Source: Urophycis tenuis
Lineage: Eukaryota; Chordata; Actinopteri; Gadiformes; Phycidae
Assembly: GCA_036785325.1 (NCBI GenBank)
Contig: JAXIVH010000126.1
Span: 411,286 to 475,285 of the forward strand
Direction: 5' to 3'
DNA length: 64,000 bases
Positions 61,916-64,000 of this stretch are shown piece by piece. The notes under the pieces are model-generated. The model searched no databases, had not been told where the DNA came from, and was given only the letters and a program-made list of their open reading frames with translations. Each line of letters starts with the position of its first letter. Within the stretch, counting starts at the first letter, position 1. Position numbers and translations under genes: made by a program.

Positions 61916-62825
61916 GAATGAAAAAGTGGACCGTTTCTATGTCTATTTATGAACGTTATCATGAATAACTGTAGCCAGGTACAATTTCAGGATTTAGTAC
62001 TTTTTTGCTGGCCAATTTGAATGGTAAAACCTAATTGTCTTTCAATACACCGATTTATATATTTTTTGTTAAAAAACATAAATGAGATAGTTTTGCATAA
62101 AATGAAATTGAAATGGATTGATGTTCCCACCACAGCCCATCAGCTGCTCTCCCACTGCCACACGCTGACATCACAGTGTCCCCCCATCCCCAGGACCCCC
62201 CACTCTGAGGGGGAGATGTCTGAGAGGCCGACCTCCTCGGTCTGACCAGCATCATGACCTGCATCCTGTCTGCATCACGCTGTTTCTCTCCACCCCGCCC
62301 CGTTCCTCTGCTGTTCCTTTCTGTTTTTAATGTCGTCGGTTTTCTTCTGTTGTTGTTGTGCTGCTTTCACTCCTGTAACCATAGTGCAGAGCCAGTGCAC
62401 CACATCAACTCAAATGTGCGGTGGTTTTGACCCAAACGTTTTGCAGATGAATCAAATCAAAAGTCTTCATCACCAGTAACGTCTGTATATTAAGTGTTTA
62501 TATAATTTCACTTTTTATATAATTTTAATTATATTTAAAACCAGCAACATAATGTTACCAAGGCCATCATTGCAACATCTTCAGACTTGCTAGTGCTTTG
62601 CTATGTTCCTGTGTTGTCTATACATAACCAGCATGATGGAAAGGAACTCATGAGCACACAGATAGATACTGTACTCTTATACAGTTTGATACTGTATGAG
62701 AGTGCCAGTCTGATGAACACAATAGTATGATGAAGATGGAGATAGTGACTTTGTGTTTTTGTTTCCACCATATGAAATAGTTTGCATGTGTGTTATATGT
62801 ATGTGTATATATGTATGTATAATAA
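61916..62825. other. Unassigned stretch
   Basis: No gene recognised; the short open frame at about 62.05-62.25 kb has no known content. Confidence 0.35.
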
Positions 62826-62829
62826 TAAT

Positions 62830-62950
62830 ATAACATTTTGTTTATATAGGTTTTCTACGTACTCAAAGACACTTTACATGATATGAAAAGACAAAATGCA
62901 GCAGTAAAAAAATAAAAACAGTTAAGTAAAAGTATTAAAGCATTTAAAAG
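62830..62950. repeat. Interspersed repeat fragment
   Basis: The block TTTTCTACGTACTCAAAGAC followed by ACTTTACATGATATG resembles a very common vertebrate 3'-terminal repeat motif near which AATAAT runs occur. Family not resolved. Confidence 0.35.
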
Positions 62951-63003
62951 CATACAAATTAAGCAGCAGACAAAGAGAGTGGAGGGGAGTTAGATGTTAA
63001 AAG

Positions 63004-63128
63004 CAATGTATGTGTATATGTTTGTATATGTTTGTTAGTACATGTTTGTATGTATATGTTTGTATGTATACGTTTGTATATATACGTTTGTATGTATATG
63101 TTTGTATGCATATGTTTGTATGGATATG
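63004..63128. repeat. TATGTTTGTATGTA-type tandem repeat
   Basis: About eight degenerate 14-bp units of alternating GTATATGTTT and GTATGTATA. Confidence 0.85.
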
Positions 63129-63595
63129 CCCCGCAGATTTTAGCTTGTGAATATATTTATTTATACATTTGAGAAAGCATCAAGCCCTTTGAAACAACTC
63201 AACCATCTTTAAGACATCTTGTGTGCAGAGAACAGGGGGCTGAGAGAGAGCTGGTCTGCCCTCCAGTCGGCCAGCAGATGTCCAGCGGCCTGTCAGGAGA
63301 CATTACAGGAGTTCTGACTCATCCATTCATGTTGACACCAGCTCTGTTGTGTGGGGGATCTTCACTGGACAAGGTAAACAAAACATCACAAATAAAATAA
63401 CATGTACAATGGTTTGCTTTAGATTGTCCTTTGTTGTCTTGTGTTTGGAGGGATGGACAAAGCAACACAACAAAACAGCCCACCCTCTCCCAGTTATAAC
63501 ACATACATGTTATTGAACCATAACACATTCATGTTATTGAACCAGTCGCCTCTAGTGTCCTTAGCTGCTGGTCAGGCTGTCTGTGTTTTCCAACA

Positions 63596-63628
63596 GAACT
63601 GTCTGTCTGTCTGTCTGACTGTCTGTCT
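63596..63628. repeat. (CTGT)n short repeat
   Basis: About eight CTGT units with one GACT interruption. Confidence 0.85.
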
Positions 63629-63661
63629 GCGGATCCCGTGTTAGTGGTTGCTTTGAGGAGG

Positions 63662-63827
<166 letters not shown>

Positions 63828-63924
63828 TATTTGTTTTACATGTGGCGACAAATAAAATAGTTTTCTCTTTCTCAGATGCTGACTTGTCACAACAATCCTC
63901 ACTCCCACAATCAATCTCCTCTGT

Positions 63925-64000
63925 CTCCCTCTCCTCCCCTCTCTCTCTCCCCCCCTTTGTATCTCTCTCTCTGTCTTTGTTTCTCCTCCTCTCCCTCTCT
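63925..64000. repeat. CT-rich low-complexity sequence at window end
   Basis: Polypyrimidine stretch of CTCTCC type running to the window edge. Confidence 0.85.

Overview
The window looks like teleost fish genomic DNA. It has introns with GT-AG borders, many (CA)n, (TA)n and (TTA)n microsatellites, and a dense load of fish-type transposons: L2/CR1/Rex1-group LINEs, Ty3/Gypsy, DIRS, hAT and PIF/Harbinger. No bacterial, plasmid or CRISPR feature is present. Three host genes can be read with confidence: an intact connexin on the + strand (CDS 3242-4342), wsb1 on the - strand (nine coding exons, 7009-16329, 427 aa) and cuedc1 on the - strand (nine coding exons, 37697-45818, 382 aa, probable promoter near 49.6-50.1 kb). 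Every internal splice junction of wsb1 and cuedc1 was placed by hand; both give uninterrupted reading frames of about the length of the human proteins. As far as I recall, human WSB1 and CUEDC1 both lie on chromosome 17q, so the window is probably a fish counterpart of part of that chromosome.

Layout. 0.3-2.4 kb: DIRS relic and LINE 3' ends. 3.0-4.5 kb: connexin with an upstream noncoding exon. 6.0-16.7 kb: wsb1, with foldback and tandem repeats in its introns. 17.2-18.2 kb: CA repeats and a 33-bp minisatellite with a 165-bp higher-order period. 19.1-21.1 kb: a frameshifted LINE reverse transcriptase carrying a 27-bp inverted duplication. 21.6-23.0 kb: two diverged CRE-bearing copies and a perfect 28-bp inverted repeat. 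23.5-26.9 kb: coding-looking exon candidates on the + strand that I cannot identify, plus a 17-bp minisatellite. 26.9-32.0 kb: a transposon nest, with a hAT relic inside one Gypsy element and an L2-type LINE inside another. 36.8-37.5 kb: a Harbinger-type MITE. 37.7-50.1 kb: cuedc1 with two hAT-type MITEs in its introns. 47.1 and 56.7 kb: two diverged copies of one segment, the second carrying a MITE. 52.6-53.3 kb: inverted LINE relics. 53.6 kb: a small fragment resembling fish actinoporin-like proteins. 54.3-55.0 kb: hAT relic with a BED finger. 60.96-61.91 kb: a hAT-type MITE with a second one nested inside it, both with target duplications. 62.8-64 kb: simple repeats.

The three host genes do not form a pathway. 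The connexin makes gap-junction channels, wsb1 encodes the substrate-recognition subunit of a cullin-RING E3 ligase, and cuedc1 encodes a CUE-domain ubiquitin-binding protein. I found no clearly new biological system. The most open questions are the unidentified exons at 23.5-26.9 kb, the inverted duplication inside the LINE, the nested MITE with a dense GAGCGG motif, and the actinoporin-like fragment. All calls come from reading the sequence; no alignment or database search was run.
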